Shown: positions 45,957 to 56,347, numbered from the stretch's first letter. The stretch is DNA of 64,000 bases from Cyanomargarita calcarea GSE-NOS-MK-12-04C (GCA_019359595.1 JAHHGZ010000001.1:62001-126000); one strand, 5' to 3'. Program-made: numbers and translations. The notes: generated by a model from the letters alone, not told the origin.

Positions 45957-47309
45957 ATGATTGAAGAAAACGGACAAAATTTTGCAAACCTACTCCGCAG
46001 CAGGCTTGCTCAATACATGGAAGAGTTGTCAGTCAGCCGTCAAAACAGAAACGAATTACAGCAGCTAACTTGCATGACGCAACTAGCAGCAACACACGAA
46101 AGGCTATTTCAGTTTTCACAAGCTCGGGAGTATTATCAGCAGATCCTTGTCTTATCTGAACAGATAGGAGCTAAAGACTGGCAAGAAGTGGCTCTGTACA
46201 ACATAGGTAATTGTTACCGTCAATTAAGCCAATTTCACGAATCGATTAATTATTTTGAGCGTTTGCTAGAAATCGCTCGGGACACTGGAAATAGGGGATT
46301 GCAAATTGCCGGAATTTGGGGTTTGGGTACTAATTACCAAAATCTGGGGCAATATCAAAAAGCAATTGAGTATTTTGAAAATCAGCTTGCGATTAGCTGC
46401 GAAATGAATGAGCGCAACTGGGAGAAAAGTGCTAATGGTTCTTTGGCAAATGTTTGTCAGTTTCAAGGGAAATATAAACAGGCTCTTGATTACGAGCAAA
46501 AAGCTCTCTCGATCGCTGGTGAACTTCAAGATATTAAAGGCACAGGAGATTCATTAGCAAATCTTGGTAGTATCTATCTTCAGCTACAGGACTGGCCTCA
46601 GGTAATTGAGTTTTGCAATCAATCGCTCTCGATTGCCCAGAAAATAGATGATAAAGATTTGTTAATGATTAGCTTCAGTAATCTCGGTCAAGCACATAAG
46701 GGGTTGGATCGCTATCAGACTGCAATCGAGTTATTGACAAAAGCTTTGCAAATTTCTCATCAGATTGGTGAAAAAAGAGTCCGAACTGCTATTTTGCAGG
46801 GCTTAAGTGATGCTTGCACTTCAATAAATCAACTTTCTCTTGCGATTGAGTATAATGTAGAATCCCTGAATATCAGCCGTCAAATTGGTAATCGATTTGG
46901 TGAAGCTGCGGCATTATCCAGAATTGGCAGTACATACCAGTATTTGAGCATCACTGATAAAGCTTTAGTTTACTACAAACAAGCTTTGGGAATTTTGCAG
47001 GATATTGGAGCCAAGCAAAGTCAGCAACAGTTGTTCTTTAATATTGGCGCTATATATTACCGCGATCGCCAATATTTTCAAGCTATAGATTTCTTCCGTT
47101 CGGCTCTGGTTCTCGCTCAAGAATTGAACAATATTTCGGAAGTGGCTTCATCGGCTCTTGCACTTGGTGGGACTTTTCACAGGTTAAATCGGATGAACGA
47201 AGCTATTTCTCAATACCGTGAGGCCTATAGTATTTACAAAACTTTAGGTAATGAAACTCAGGCGCAACAAATGTTAAAGACTATGCACAATTTAGGAGGA
47301 CAACCTTAA
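45957..47309 (+). CDS. Tetratricopeptide repeat protein, 450 aa
   Basis: About nine TPR units of the 40-residue kinesin-light-chain/LGN type, such as ALYNIGNCYRQLSQFHESIN, IWGLGTNYQNLGQYQKAIEY and SLANLGSIYLQLQDWPQVIE. No enzymatic or membrane domain and no signal peptide. The role is probably protein-protein scaffolding. Single gene; ATG at 45957. The partner cannot be inferred from the neighbours. Confidence 0.85.
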   Translation: MIEENGQNFANLLRSRLAQYMEELSVSRQNRNELQQLTCMTQLAATHERLFQFSQAREYYQQILVLSEQIGAKDWQEVALYNIGNCYRQLSQFHESINYFERLLEIARDTGNRGLQIAGIWGLGTNYQNLGQYQKAIEYFENQLAISCEMNERNWEKSANGSLANVCQFQGKYKQALDYEQKALSIAGELQDIKGTGDSLANLGSIYLQLQDWPQVIEFCNQSLSIAQKIDDKDLLMISFSNLGQAHKGLDRYQTAIELLTKALQISHQIGEKRVRTAILQGLSDACTSINQLSLAIEYNVESLNISRQIGNRFGEAAALSRIGSTYQYLSITDKALVYYKQALGILQDIGAKQSQQQLFFNIGAIYYRDRQYFQAIDFFRSALVLAQELNNISEVASSALALGGTFHRLNRMNEAISQYREAYSIYKTLGNETQAQQMLKTMHNLGGQP

Positions 47310-47445
47310 TTTTGCTTTTAGGTTGAATATATATAATGATAATTCTTTCATGAGAAAGAGTTGGTAAGTATTAATTTATTTGAATTCTTAAGAAATATAA
47401 TGTTGATATGCCATCAGGTATATTGACACTGTTCGCACCAAGGGT

Positions 47446-47476
47446 ATTCCCGACAACTTTCAAAGAAGTCGGGAAT
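47446..47476. repeat. Short palindrome (attcccgac ... gtcgggaat)
   Basis: A 9-bp inverted repeat with a 13-bp loop, related to the perfect palindrome at 18417. It lies between the convergent TPR and SLH genes and could terminate either. Confidence 0.55.
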
Positions 47477-47518
47477 CTAGCTATGTGCGATTTATGCCTA
47501 TCAGATAGGATTGCTGTA

Positions 47519-49147
47519 TTAAGCGACCACAATATAGGGAGAGTTAATCGCTGCTACACGACCGGCATCTACTAAGGCTTGATAGATGATCGCTGCCACC
47601 TCAGCCCGTGTTGCATCACGAATGGGGTTAAGTTGTTTCAAATTTGGGTAGTTGACAATGATCCGTCTCTCTGTTGCAATTACTACTTTCTCTTTGGCAT
47701 AGTCTGGTATTTTTGCTTGGTCTTCGTAGGCTTTTAAGGTTTTGACGCTACTGTCTGTTAATTGCAGTCCATTGACGAGTGAAACAATTACTTGCACCCG
47801 TTGAATATTCAGGTTGGGATAGAACTTACCATCGGGGAAACCGGAGAGGAATTGTCCTTGATATGCTTGTTGAATGACCTTAGATGCCCAAAAGTGTTCT
47901 GCTACGTCTTTGAATCTAATCGGAGTTCGTTTGGTCGTTGGATTGAAAGCTTTGACTAATATTGCGGCGAATTGTGCCCGTGTCATCGTAGCATCAGGTT
48001 TAAAAGTGCGATCGCTAAATCCTTTGACTATCTCCCTACTTATTAATTCTTGAATAAATGCTGCTGCCCAATGTCCTTTAATATCGGTTAAGTCGCTAGG
48101 ACTAGGTGTAGGTATAGGAACTGGTATCGGGACTGGTGCGGGTGTTGGTGCAGGAACTGGTATCGGAATTGGTGCGGGTGTAGGGACTGGTATGGGGTCT
48201 GGGTCTGGTATCGGAATTGGTGCGGGTGTAGGGACTGGTATGGGGTCTGGGGTCGGGGTTGGTGCAGGTGTGGGAGATTGATTGTTAACTAATTCCACGT
48301 TTCCAGTGACTCTAGCTGAGTCTATTTGATTACCCACACAAACCAGCTTATTGGAACCGGCATTTTGCAAATCAAATTTGCCGTTGTTGCGGAAGATATT
48401 TCCTCCTGGGCTATTTGCATTACCTAAATCAGGTAGAGCGCTAGAAATTACCGTTAGTCCATCATCAGTATTTTTTTCGCTGAGATTACCCCGCAACACA
48501 GGACGGGATTCACCCGAAATGATTATCCCAGAACGATTTTCGGAAATTTTGTTATCGATAAGTCGGGATTTTGCAGTATCGCTAACAGCTATGCCATAAC
48601 CTGTTCTAAAGCAGGTATTTCCTTGAATTTGACCCTCAGAATTTTTGGCGATCGCTATTCCGTTGGCGGAGTTCTCTGTAAACAGATTATCGCGAATAAC
48701 TGGATTGCCATCGCCTGTGACAAAAACGCCCTCACGCTTGCATTTAATAAAGGTACAATTAGCAACCGTTGGGGCTGTAGACTCGATCCAAACACCACTG
48801 CCACGAGTTGCAGGATTGGTCACAGTCACACCTCTGAGTTCCGCATTGTTAGCCAGCAAGAAGGTGACATTTTGACCCGCAAAAGTACGACTGAGATAGT
48901 TACCGCTACCTTCGATTAAAATACCAGCACCTTTGTTCGGTTCGTTACCAATAACAATCACCCCAGCAGCAACTATTAGGGGAAAAACTTCACCACTGGC
49001 GGCATTGTAGCTACCATCTGCCAATTGAATTTTGGTTCCCGATGCGGCTTGTTTGAGCGCGAACGCAATGGTTTTGAAAGGGGCTTGTTGGCTGCCAGCA
49101 TTTGTATCACTACCAGAAATAGGATTTACGTAAAAAAGTTGGGTCAT
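47519..49147 (-). CDS. Beta-helix (DUF1565) protein with SLH domains
   Basis: 542 residues. The N-terminal DUF1565 region ([20 protein letters not shown]) leads into a right-handed parallel beta-helix ([20 protein letters not shown]). A Pro-rich linker of PxP repeats follows at ~295-350. Two to three S-layer homology units come next ([53 protein letters not shown]). The beta-helix may bind or cut polysaccharide and the SLH part would anchor it to the cell wall. There is no signal peptide after the ATG at 49147, which is unusual for such a protein. Confidence 0.85.
   Translation of the reverse strand: MTQLFYVNPISGSDTNAGSQQAPFKTIAFALKQAASGTKIQLADGSYNAASGEVFPLIVAAGVIVIGNEPNKGAGILIEGSGNYLSRTFAGQNVTFLLANNAELRGVTVTNPATRGSGVWIESTAPTVANCTFIKCKREGVFVTGDGNPVIRDNLFTENSANGIAIAKNSEGQIQGNTCFRTGYGIAVSDTAKSRLIDNKISENRSGIIISGESRPVLRGNLSEKNTDDGLTVISSALPDLGNANSPGGNIFRNNGKFDLQNAGSNKLVCVGNQIDSARVTGNVELVNNQSPTPAPTPTPDPIPVPTPAPIPIPDPDPIPVPTPAPIPIPVPAPTPAPVPIPVPIPTPSPSDLTDIKGHWAAAFIQELISREIVKGFSDRTFKPDATMTRAQFAAILVKAFNPTTKRTPIRFKDVAEHFWASKVIQQAYQGQFLSGFPDGKFYPNLNIQRVQVIVSLVNGLQLTDSSVKTLKAYEDQAKIPDYAKEKVVIATERRIIVNYPNLKQLNPIRDATRAEVAAIIYQALVDAGRVAAINSPYIVVA
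48102..48274. repeat. In-frame minisatellite encoding the Pro-rich linker
   Basis: Tandem units such as ggtatcggaattggtgcggg and gtagggactggtatggggtc encode the (P-x-P) linker of the SLH protein. Unit number is likely to vary between strains. Confidence 0.75.
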
Positions 49148-49352
49148 ATTTATACTTTACAAAAGCACTTAGACATCCTATCGCTAAGGCTCTCAATCGC
49201 GACAGATATATTAAATAAACTGATGTGATTTAAAATACAAAAAGTCCCGCCGAATCCTTAGGGCGTGTTTTCCAAGTTGTTTCCCAAAAGCGAACGAACA
49301 GGATTATTAACATAAAATGGCGTTAAAAATTCCATTCTCTCGTCAAAAACTA

Positions 49353-49404
49353 ATACCAATTCTCTATGAGGTGAATAAAGCGCAACCTCAGACAGAATTG
49401 GTAT
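49353..49404. mobile_element. Short MITE-like repeat (52 bp), copy 5
   Basis: ATACCAATTCTCTATGAGG on the left and the complementary CAGACAGAATTGGTAT on the right, with almost no core. It contains tgaataaagcgcaacctc, as in copy 1 at 6684. Its last base is the third base of the histidine kinase stop codon. Confidence 0.75.
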
Positions 49405-51314
49405 TAGTTAACAACGATTATTGAATGTTCATGCTTAATGGGGATTTGAATTACAAATTCAGTCCCTTCACCTAGCTTTGAATTACAAAATAATCTACCT
49501 GCATGTTTTTCGACGACAATTTGGTAACTAATAGATAAACCTAAACCTGTACCTTTACCTACAGCTTTGGTCGTAAAAAATGGATCAAACAACTTAGAAA
49601 TTATTTTCTCTGGAATTCCACCAGCATTATCTTGAATACCGATTCGAACCCAATTATAGTCGATTTTCTGGGTATAAATTTTAATTTGACTAGGATTGAG
49701 TTTAATTTCCTCTTTTGTACGTTTTTGGTTGTATTCTTCAATCGCATCAATTGCGTTGCTGAGGATATTCATAAATACTTGGTTCAATTGTCCAGGATAA
49801 CAAGTAACTATGGGAAGTTGACTATACTCTTTAATTAGTTGAATTTCTGGACATTCTCCGCTTGCCTTTAAACGATGGCGTAAAATCATCAAAGTACTAT
49901 CAATACCTTCATGAATATGAGCTTCTTTATATTTTGCTTCATCAATACGGGAAAAATTTCGCAGTGATTTGACAATTTCGATGATGCGTTCTGCACCTAC
50001 TTTCATTGAATCTATAACTTGACGGAAATCTTCTTTTAGATATTCTAAATCGATTTTTTTAATTTGCTTTTGAATTATATCTTCTGGTTGGGTATAAACT
50101 TTTTGATAAAGTTCTATCAGTTCTAACAAATCATCGGTATACTCAGACGCATGAACTAAGTTGCCAAAAATAAAACTGACGGGATTATTAATTTCATGGG
50201 CAACCCCAGCAACTAGTTGTCCTAAACTGGACATTTTTTCGCTTTGAATAATTTGATTTTGGGTACTTTGAAGTTCTGATAGAGTTTGCTGTAAATAAAT
50301 ATTTTTCTCTCGCAACTCTTCTGTTCTTTCTTGAACTTGTGCTTCTAAATTATGATTATAAAATTCCAAATTCTCCTGAGCGTGCTGTTGTTCTATTAAT
50401 AATTCTCTAATTCTAGCAATCATTTGATTAAAAGTTTTGGCTAAAACTCCCACTTCATCGCCAGTTGTGACGGGTACTTGCAACTCAAAATTCGATTCTC
50501 GGCTAACCTGTTCGGCAATTTTTGTGACTGTTTGTAAGGGACGAGAAAGATTTTTAATCATGTATGATGTGATGACAAGAGCAAGTATTGTCGAAATAAA
50601 AATACTGGCAGTAACTATCGCTAATCTAATCCTAGAAAAAGTTACCAGAGCTTCTTCTGCTTCATGTACTTCTTCATCAATAACATTTCTTGTATTCTCT
50701 ATAGTTTTGATAACATCTGCAACTTGGAGAGCTAAATCACTGCCGTTTAAATTCAAAAGCTGTTGGCGAATATTGATAAATTGTGATGGAGTGATATTTG
50801 GATTCTCAATTTGTTTGTATATTCTCCCAGATTCTTGAAAATAAACTGCGACTACGGTATCATATTCGTGGTGGATTTTTTCAAAAGCTTCTATTTCTTC
50901 GGAAGTTTCTTCTACTTCCGGATTTGCATAGGAACTTTTAATCTTTCCCCAAGTATCCTCTAAATGTTTTGCTTTTTTAAGGAATAGTACATACCTTTGT
51001 CTAAATTTTTCTGGCTTATCTAAGAGAAAGACAAGTTCTTGTTCTAAGTTTTTAGCCTCTAATAAATCTGTTGTCAGTTCGTAGAGCATCTGATTTTCTT
51101 CCAGTGCATCTTTGATTAAATTCTGCGAATGCTTTTGGTATATTTCCCCAATAAAAATTCCTGTAATTGTCCCCGATAAAGCAATCCCCAAAGTTAAAGT
51201 ATAACCAAGGCGAATTTTGGTTGGTATACTCAAGTTTGATAGCCAGCTTTGCAGATTAGCAACTAAACCTTTAGCTCTGCTTACTGAGGGATCGCTATCG
51301 CCAGATAAATGCAT
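49404..51314 (-). CDS. Membrane sensor histidine kinase with HAMP domain
   Basis: 636 residues. Membrane segments near 41-62 ([19 protein letters not shown]) and 229-250 ([20 protein letters not shown]) enclose a helical sensor region. HAMP follows ([14 protein letters not shown]), then a coiled coil (~320-375), a dimerisation domain with the phosphoacceptor His in [18 protein letters not shown], and an ATPase domain ([30 protein letters not shown]). There is no receiver and no adjacent response regulator. The end IIVVN-TAA uses the terminal T of a MITE-like element as part of its stop codon. ATG at 51314. Confidence 0.9.
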   Translation of the reverse strand: MHLSGDSDPSVSRAKGLVANLQSWLSNLSIPTKIRLGYTLTLGIALSGTITGIFIGEIYQKHSQNLIKDALEENQMLYELTTDLLEAKNLEQELVFLLDKPEKFRQRYVLFLKKAKHLEDTWGKIKSSYANPEVEETSEEIEAFEKIHHEYDTVVAVYFQESGRIYKQIENPNITPSQFINIRQQLLNLNGSDLALQVADVIKTIENTRNVIDEEVHEAEEALVTFSRIRLAIVTASIFISTILALVITSYMIKNLSRPLQTVTKIAEQVSRESNFELQVPVTTGDEVGVLAKTFNQMIARIRELLIEQQHAQENLEFYNHNLEAQVQERTEELREKNIYLQQTLSELQSTQNQIIQSEKMSSLGQLVAGVAHEINNPVSFIFGNLVHASEYTDDLLELIELYQKVYTQPEDIIQKQIKKIDLEYLKEDFRQVIDSMKVGAERIIEIVKSLRNFSRIDEAKYKEAHIHEGIDSTLMILRHRLKASGECPEIQLIKEYSQLPIVTCYPGQLNQVFMNILSNAIDAIEEYNQKRTKEEIKLNPSQIKIYTQKIDYNWVRIGIQDNAGGIPEKIISKLFDPFFTTKAVGKGTGLGLSISYQIVVEKHAGRLFCNSKLGEGTEFVIQIPIKHEHSIIVVN

Positions 51315-51489
51315 TTTATTACCTTTTGCCTCTGGAAAATATTTTTTATATAGCTAAATGTATTATTCCCTGTGGTGGCGCTGAAATATCAACTAAAAAA
51401 TTCAGTCGGGGATGGAAGCGGGAAGAGTGGAGTTCAGCACTGATTTATAGCGATTTCCGTTTGGATAAAATACACTATGGCTATGCAAC

Positions 51490-51587
51490 GAAGGAAGAAG
51501 GAAGAAGGAAGAAGGTTTATATATGTGGATACAGGACCCCAACTCAAAACGAGCGACCTGAATAAGTCGGGGTATTAAACCCCCACA
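51490..51587. repeat. Dispersed ~100-bp repeat (reverse copy of 43948)
   Basis: aaggaag heptamers followed by ggatacaggaccccaactca and gtcggggtattaaaccccca: the reverse complement of the unit at 43948-44050. It fills most of the spacer between the sensor kinase and the methyltransferase; no gene in 51315-51684. Confidence 0.7.
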
Positions 51588-51684
51588 AAGAAGCACATAA
51601 AGTCTTACGATGTAACTGAGCCAGATAATGTCGTAAACGATTGTTACTCCCCCTCCCCCAGTGCGGGGAGTGGGCTTGGTGAGA

Positions 51685-52743
51685 TTAAAAAGGCTTACGA
51701 GCAATCAAATACTTGCTCATAAAATGAACCTGCGTCTCAATATTGACAAACCCAGCCTTTTGTAAACGCTCCACTAAATCATCAGTAATGTAATGTTTGT
51801 AGTAGGGTTCGTGGAACGTTTCGGGGAAACTATCCATCATGGGTTCCAATTCTGGAGAATCGCTTATCTGTATCGAATCGCAGATAATAAACACTCCACC
51901 AGGTTTTACCACCCGGAAAGATTCCTCAATTATCTGCTGACGTGCGAATGCCGGTAACTCGTGGAACAAGAAGACAGAAGTTACCGCATGGAAATAGTTA
52001 TCCAAATAGGGCAACTCTTCCGCATTCGCTTGTAACAGTTGCGGTAATTCCCCAGGAATCTGAGACAGCAACTCATTTGCCTTCCGCAAATAAGCCGGCG
52101 ACAAATCCGTACCATACAGCGATACTTGCGGTAAAGTCGCCCGAATCATCTTCAAAGTCCGCCCTGTTCCACAAGCTACATCTAAAACACGTATTCTTCG
52201 TGGGTTCAAAGATGTCTGCAAAGCTTCTACATGGGCCTTTAAAGGAGCCAAAATCCGCCGTCGCATTGCATCCGCAGAACCCCCAAACAGAATTTCTACT
52301 TGCAAATCGTACAAATTTGCTGAGAAATCACTCAAATAGCCATCTGTTTGATGGTGGAAGTTCTGCACGTAGTAGCTAGGATAACCATCTATTTGGATAT
52401 CCGGCGAAAACTCTTGATGTTTCTTTTGTTTGACCCGTTCCCAAGTTTGCGGCAAATCCATCCACATTGCTGGGTAATAGCGGAAAAAGTCTTCCCAAGG
52501 GTTATCAAACAGTAAGCTGGTGGGATATACACCCCGTTCAGCGTCCTGCCAATCAACTTCTAGCAGATTGTTCAGCCTTCCTTGAAGATTCAGTAAAAGC
52601 TCTGTCGAGATAGGTTTCGCTTGCCGCTGCACTGGTGAAATCATATTCATCAACCGCGTACTTAACATTTTGTGAGCTAAACCAAAGTAATTTTTGCTTT
52701 GCTGAAAGGTCTGATAAGTCAGCTTTGTTAAAGTGTCAGGCAT
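51685..52743 (-). CDS. Class I SAM-dependent methyltransferase
   Basis: 352 residues. The first ~170 residues are a family-specific extension (NPWEDFFRYYPAMWMDLPQT, VQNFHHQTDGYLSDFSANL). The Rossmann core has motif I VLDVACGTGRTL near 187-198, LYGTDLSPAYLRKA, FHAVTSVFLFHELPAF and VVKPGGVFIICDS. It is widespread in cyanobacteria. The substrate is unknown, but the large N-terminal extension suggests a specific small-molecule or lipid substrate. ATG at 52743. Divergent from gifA. Confidence 0.85.
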   Translation of the reverse strand: MPDTLTKLTYQTFQQSKNYFGLAHKMLSTRLMNMISPVQRQAKPISTELLLNLQGRLNNLLEVDWQDAERGVYPTSLLFDNPWEDFFRYYPAMWMDLPQTWERVKQKKHQEFSPDIQIDGYPSYYVQNFHHQTDGYLSDFSANLYDLQVEILFGGSADAMRRRILAPLKAHVEALQTSLNPRRIRVLDVACGTGRTLKMIRATLPQVSLYGTDLSPAYLRKANELLSQIPGELPQLLQANAEELPYLDNYFHAVTSVFLFHELPAFARQQIIEESFRVVKPGGVFIICDSIQISDSPELEPMMDSFPETFHEPYYKHYITDDLVERLQKAGFVNIETQVHFMSKYLIARKPF

Positions 52744-52899
52744 GGGATGGTTTAGTTTTTTTATTATCTACGTTTTTCTATTGTAAATAAGCGTAACGGA
52801 GAAATCATAAACCTTGGGAAATACGTCTTTGGTGGGGCAGGGGGTTAGCTTTTCCAGATCCCGCGAAAGTCAGACTCCTAACATATTTGATTAATTTTT

Positions 52900-52931
52900 G
52901 TTACAAAATTGCATTTTGTAACTTTGGCTAC
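52900..52931 (+). promoter_or_regulatory. NtcA-type site with an overlapping palindrome upstream of gifA
   Basis: GTA-N8-TAC (GTAACTTTGGCTAC) is at 52918-52931, 77 bp before the gifA ATG. The left half overlaps a perfect 9-bp inverted repeat, GTTACAAAA at 52900-52908 and TTTTGTAAC at 52914-52922, spaced by TTGCA. NtcA is known to repress gif genes. The palindrome may bind the same or another regulator. A TATGGT -10-like box follows at 52944. Confidence 0.65.
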
Positions 52932-53007
52932 AGAATTTTATGTTATGGTTAGTGTGTGAAATAAAAATCTAGTAACAAATCACTTAAGCAATAGCAAGGA
53001 CTTTGGT

Positions 53008-53208
53008 ATGTCTACCCAAGAAAAAGCGCGTGCCCTAATGATGGGTCATTACCGCCAAGTCAAAAATCGCCAACAATCAATGCTAGAGCGTGTTGGCAAA
53101 GAAATAGGTCTGACAGGGGAAGTCTCTGACTACTGGAACCCAATTCAAGGGAAGCTAGATCCCGGCGCTCGCATGAATTACGATCGCAGCAATGCCACAA
53201 TGAGTTAA
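53008..53208 (+). CDS. gifA: Glutamine synthetase inactivating factor IF7
   Basis: 66 residues, basic and unfolded-looking: MSTQEKARALMMGHYRQ, KNRQQSMLERV and a C-terminal NYDRSNATMS. These match the IF7 inhibitors of cyanobacterial glutamine synthetase, which bind GS through arginines when ammonium is plentiful. It lies next to and convergent with glnA, as I recall for Anabaena, and has an NtcA-type site upstream for repression under nitrogen shortage. ATG at 53008. It is followed at once by a terminator. Confidence 0.88.
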   Translation: MSTQEKARALMMGHYRQVKNRQQSMLERVGKEIGLTGEVSDYWNPIQGKLDPGARMNYDRSNATMS

Positions 53209-53220
53209 TTGGTAAAAAAA

Positions 53221-53240
53221 AGCCACCCTACTGGGTGGCT
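53221..53240. terminator. Terminator hairpin after gifA
   Basis: AGCCACCC-tact-GGGTGGCT, followed by AGTTTT on the plus strand and by an eight-T run on the minus strand. It should stop both gifA and anything coming from the glnA side. Confidence 0.85.
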
Positions 53241-53570
53241 AGTTTTACGCTTTGAAATAAATTAAACGTAAAATCTCCTACTGATGCTTTCAACCTGGAC
53301 ATTTTAGAAAAGCTAAAAAACTAGGTATAACATTCTTGGAAACCAAGAAAGGTGGCATCCCACATAGGTTTGAGCAAACCCAAACCACTTAAATCAATTA
53401 CTTATCAATGCCGGAACCAATGGTTACACAGAGCTTCAAAATAATTAATCTAGTAGTATTTTAGCCTGTTTATTGCTCTTCATGATGTCCGACAATCTTT
53501 AAATTGTATCGGTATTTCGCGTCGGATCTTTTACTTCCCCAATACTCGGTCTTAAGAGGGTTGGGGGGTT

Positions 53571-53878
53571 ATACCAATTCTGTATGAAGATGCACATAAT
53601 CAAGACCCCCCTGTAGTCCCAGGGCTGATTCATTCCCTAAAAGGCCTTAAAAATCAAGGGTTCAGGAGATGAAAAATAAGCAAGGCATTCAATTGGCATT
53701 CAATCTTAGGCATCAAAAAGGTCAAAAATTCATGACTTTTGCCCGAATATTTATCGCCAATGGTATTGACAAAATACATACCTTGTCGAATGAATCAGCC
53801 CTGCCTGTAGTCCCCCCTTGCCAAGGGGGGACGGCGTAGCCGGGGGGTAATATATGCAGCTTCACAAAGAAACGGTAT
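53571..53878. mobile_element. MITE-like repeat, copy 6, interrupted by another element
   Basis: Left end ATACCAATTCTGTATGAAG, right end TTCACAAAGAAACGGTAT. It is the reverse orientation of the 23366 copy. Removing the nested 184 bp plus one 10-bp target duplicate leaves 114 bp, the same length as the 23366 copy. No gene was found in the rest of the gifA-glnA spacer (53241-53570). Confidence 0.85.
53620..53803. mobile_element. 184-bp nonautonomous element with 16-bp TIRs and 10-bp target duplication
   Basis: Perfect terminal inverted repeats CAGGGCTGATTCATTC at both ends; flanking direct repeat CCTGTAGTCC at 53610-53619 and 53804-53813. The interior contains no transposase, only a short chance frame. 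Ends starting CAGGG and an 8-10 bp duplication fit ISAs1- or IS4-like transposases acting in trans; the family is a guess. Confidence 0.9.
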
Positions 53879-53910
53879 TAGGTCTTTTTGAATTGTTTAA
53901 TTCAATTAAC

Positions 53911-55329
53911 TTAACAGTCGTAGTAAAGGGCAAATTCGTGAGGATGGGGACGCAAGCGCATAGGGTTAACTTCGTTATCCAGCTTGTAAGCAACCCAGTT
54001 TTGGATAAAGTCTTCGCTGAATATGCCACCCTCAGTTAAGAATGCGTGGTCTTTTTCTAGTGCTTCGAGTGCGGCATCAAGAGAACCTGGGGTAGAAGGA
54101 ACTTTTGCGAGTTCTTCTGGAGATAATTCGTAAATGTTCTTATCTAAAGGTTCACCGGGGTCAATCTTGTTCTTGATACCATCTAAACCAGCACATAGCA
54201 TCGCAGAGAATGCCAGGTAAGGATTAGAAGTCGCATCAGGACAACGGAACTCCAAGCGCTTGGCTTTGGGGTTGTTACCAGATAGAGGAATCCGGATGGA
54301 AGCGGAACGGTTACCTGAAGAGTAAGCCAAGTTCACAGGTGCTTCATAACCAGGTACCAAACGCTTGTAAGAGTTGGTGGTCGGGTTGGTAATTGCTAAC
54401 AATGCTGGTGCATGCTTGAGCAGACCACCAATGTAATGCAATGCCATCTCGCTCAAACCAGCGTATTTATCCCCAGCGAATAGGGGTTGACCATCTTTCC
54501 AAATGGACTGGTGACAGTGCATCCCGGAACCGTTATCGCCAAATACAGGTTTAGGCATGAAGGTAACGGTTTTGCCATATTTCTTGGCTACGTTCTTGAT
54601 GACGTACTTGTAAGTCATCAGCCAGTCAGCAGCTTGGATTAATTTACCAAATTTGAAGCCGAGTTCGCACTGACCACCACTCGCAACTTCGTGGTGATGT
54701 TTTTCAATGGGGACACCGCACTTCGCCATTGTTAGCAGCATTTCTGTCCGCATATCTTGGTAAATGTCGGTGGGGGCTACTGGGAAGTAACCTTCTTTGT
54801 AGCGGGGTTTGTAACCTAAGTTACCACCAGCTTCAGTTCTTCCGGAGTTCCATTTACCTTCTACGGAGTCTATATAGTAGAAGCCGGAGCTAGAGTTTTG
54901 GTCAAAGCGAACGTCATCAAAGATAAAAAATTCCGCTTCTGGACCGAAGAAAACTGTGTCACCAACGCCACTGGATATTACGTAATCTACTGCTCGTTGG
55001 GCGATAGAACGGGGGCAGCGATCGTAGGGTTCGCCTGTACGAGGCTCAATGATGCTACAAACAATACTCAATGTTGGTTCTTGCATAAAAGGGTCGATCC
55101 AAGCGGTGTTTGGATCGAGAACCATTGACATATCTGAAGCTTCAATTCCCTTCCAACCCCTGATGCTGGAACCATCAAAAGGTACACCTTCGGTAAAACT
55201 ACTTTCGTCGATTTGGTTCTGGAACACGGTCAAGTGTTGCCAAGTTCCGAGCATATCGATGAATTTCAGATCGATCATCTGAATTTTTTTGTCCTGAATC
55301 ATCTTCAAGACTTCTGTTGGGGTTGTCAT
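53911..55329 (-). CDS. glnA: Glutamine synthetase type I
   Basis: 472 residues, standard GSI length. Active-site segments are visible: [20 protein letters not shown] with [59 protein letters not shown] and NRSASIRIP. It makes glutamine from glutamate, ammonium and ATP, the main nitrogen-assimilation step and the supply for heterocyst-vegetative exchange. ATG at 55329 with AAGGAG upstream. It is controlled by an NtcA-type promoter at 55429-55471 and, at protein level, by the IF7 encoded at 53008. Confidence 0.97.
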   Translation of the reverse strand: MTTPTEVLKMIQDKKIQMIDLKFIDMLGTWQHLTVFQNQIDESSFTEGVPFDGSSIRGWKGIEASDMSMVLDPNTAWIDPFMQEPTLSIVCSIIEPRTGEPYDRCPRSIAQRAVDYVISSGVGDTVFFGPEAEFFIFDDVRFDQNSSSGFYYIDSVEGKWNSGRTEAGGNLGYKPRYKEGYFPVAPTDIYQDMRTEMLLTMAKCGVPIEKHHHEVASGGQCELGFKFGKLIQAADWLMTYKYVIKNVAKKYGKTVTFMPKPVFGDNGSGMHCHQSIWKDGQPLFAGDKYAGLSEMALHYIGGLLKHAPALLAITNPTTNSYKRLVPGYEAPVNLAYSSGNRSASIRIPLSGNNPKAKRLEFRCPDATSNPYLAFSAMLCAGLDGIKNKIDPGEPLDKNIYELSPEELAKVPSTPGSLDAALEALEKDHAFLTEGGIFSEDFIQNWVAYKLDNEVNPMRLRPHPHEFALYYDC

Positions 55330-55428
55330 GGGTACTCCTTACCGGCCAATTTATTTATTGTAAAAGCGCAATCTTCAAAACATGCTGACCTTGCATGATA
55401 TGAAACCAGATTTTGACACACCTGGAAT

Positions 55429-55471
55429 ATCGTAGAGACAAGGAAACAGCCAATTTTGTAGTTATTGTTAC
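55429..55471 (-). promoter_or_regulatory. NtcA-activated promoter of glnA
   Basis: GTAGTTATTGTTAC (GTA-N8-TAC) at 55458-55471. On the minus strand, 23 bp downstream, is a TACGAT -10 box (TA-N3-T) at 55429-55434. This is the canonical class II NtcA promoter layout. It leaves a leader of about 90-100 nt to the ATG. The rest of 55330-55694 is the divergent region to apcF, where no strong site was found. Confidence 0.85.
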
Positions 55472-55694
55472 ATAAATTCATGTTTACAGCTTATATTAAC
55501 CTTTTAATAACCCTACGATGATACAAAACTCCACACTTGATTTGCTGTGGTCAAGTTTGGCATAGAATCCTTAAGTAGCAAGTAAATTTTTTTGTGCTGG
55601 TGGGTTTTCCCCAGGAATTGGCACGAAAGATTGTAGGTGCATAAAAGCAGCCAGATATCAAACTAAAGATAGGATTGATTGGGAGACTCATGTC

Positions 55695-56204
55695 ATGCGG
55701 GACGCAGTTACAAGTTTAATTAAGAATTATGATGTTGCTGGGCGGTATTTTGACCGCAATGCAATCGACAATCTAAAGTCCTACTTTGAAAGTGGTACGG
55801 CAAGAGTCCAAGCTGCTGCGGCTGTAAATAGCAATGCGGCGGCAATTGTCAAGCAGGCTGGTTCTAAGTTATTTGAAGATTTGCCTGAGTTGATTCGTCC
55901 TGGTGGAAATGCCTATACTACCCGTCGTTATGCGGCTTGTCTGCGGGATATGGATTACTACTTGCGCTATGCAACTTATGCTTTAGTCGCTGGTAGTATG
56001 GATGTTCTAGATGAGCGGGTTCTACAAGGTCTGCGGGAAACCTATAATTCTTTGGGGGTTCCTATTGGCCCGACGGTACGGGGTATCCAGATTATGAAGG
56101 ATATGGTGAAGGAGCAGGTAGCGGCTTTTGGTGTTGCGAATACTGCTTTTGTGGATGAGCCTTTTGACTATATGACTCGCGAATTGAGTGAGAAGGATAT
56201 CTAG
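55695..56204 (+). CDS. apcF: Allophycocyanin beta-18 subunit
   Basis: 169 residues, beginning MRDAVTSLIKNYDVAGRYFD. The bilin-binding Cys82 is in RRYAACLRDMDYYLRYATY. The length and the end DEPFDYMTRELSEKDI fit ApcF, the beta-18 subunit, rather than the 161-residue ApcB. It replaces one beta subunit in the terminal-emitter trimer of the phycobilisome core with ApcE. ATG at 55695 (an out-of-frame ATG at 55690). Single gene ended by a hairpin terminator. Confidence 0.92.
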   Translation: MRDAVTSLIKNYDVAGRYFDRNAIDNLKSYFESGTARVQAAAAVNSNAAAIVKQAGSKLFEDLPELIRPGGNAYTTRRYAACLRDMDYYLRYATYALVAGSMDVLDERVLQGLRETYNSLGVPIGPTVRGIQIMKDMVKEQVAAFGVANTAFVDEPFDYMTRELSEKDI

Positions 56205-56296
56205 ATTTTGGGCCTTTCTGCCCCCAATTCAAAGGGGAGAATAAAATTCAAAGAGTGTTGAAAGTTTGGAACAAAATTGGATCAAAATAAAAATAT

Positions 56297-56328
56297 AGCG
56301 AGTCTTGGTTAAGAGGCTCGCTTTTTTT
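56297..56328 (+). terminator. Rho-independent terminator of apcF
   Basis: Stem AGCGAGTCTT / AAGAggCTCGCT with a two-base bulge, followed by seven Ts. About 92 bp after the apcF stop. Confidence 0.8.
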
Positions 56329-56347
56329 ACGAACCGCAGAGGGTAGG

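Noticed and set aside
52950-53007. Glutamine riboswitch in the gifA leader
   Set aside because: The leader is short and no conserved riboswitch fold was recognised; that riboswitch is better known before gifB.
53669-53838. ORF inside and beyond the 184-bp element
   Set aside because: It runs through the terminal repeat into the host repeat; not transposase-like.
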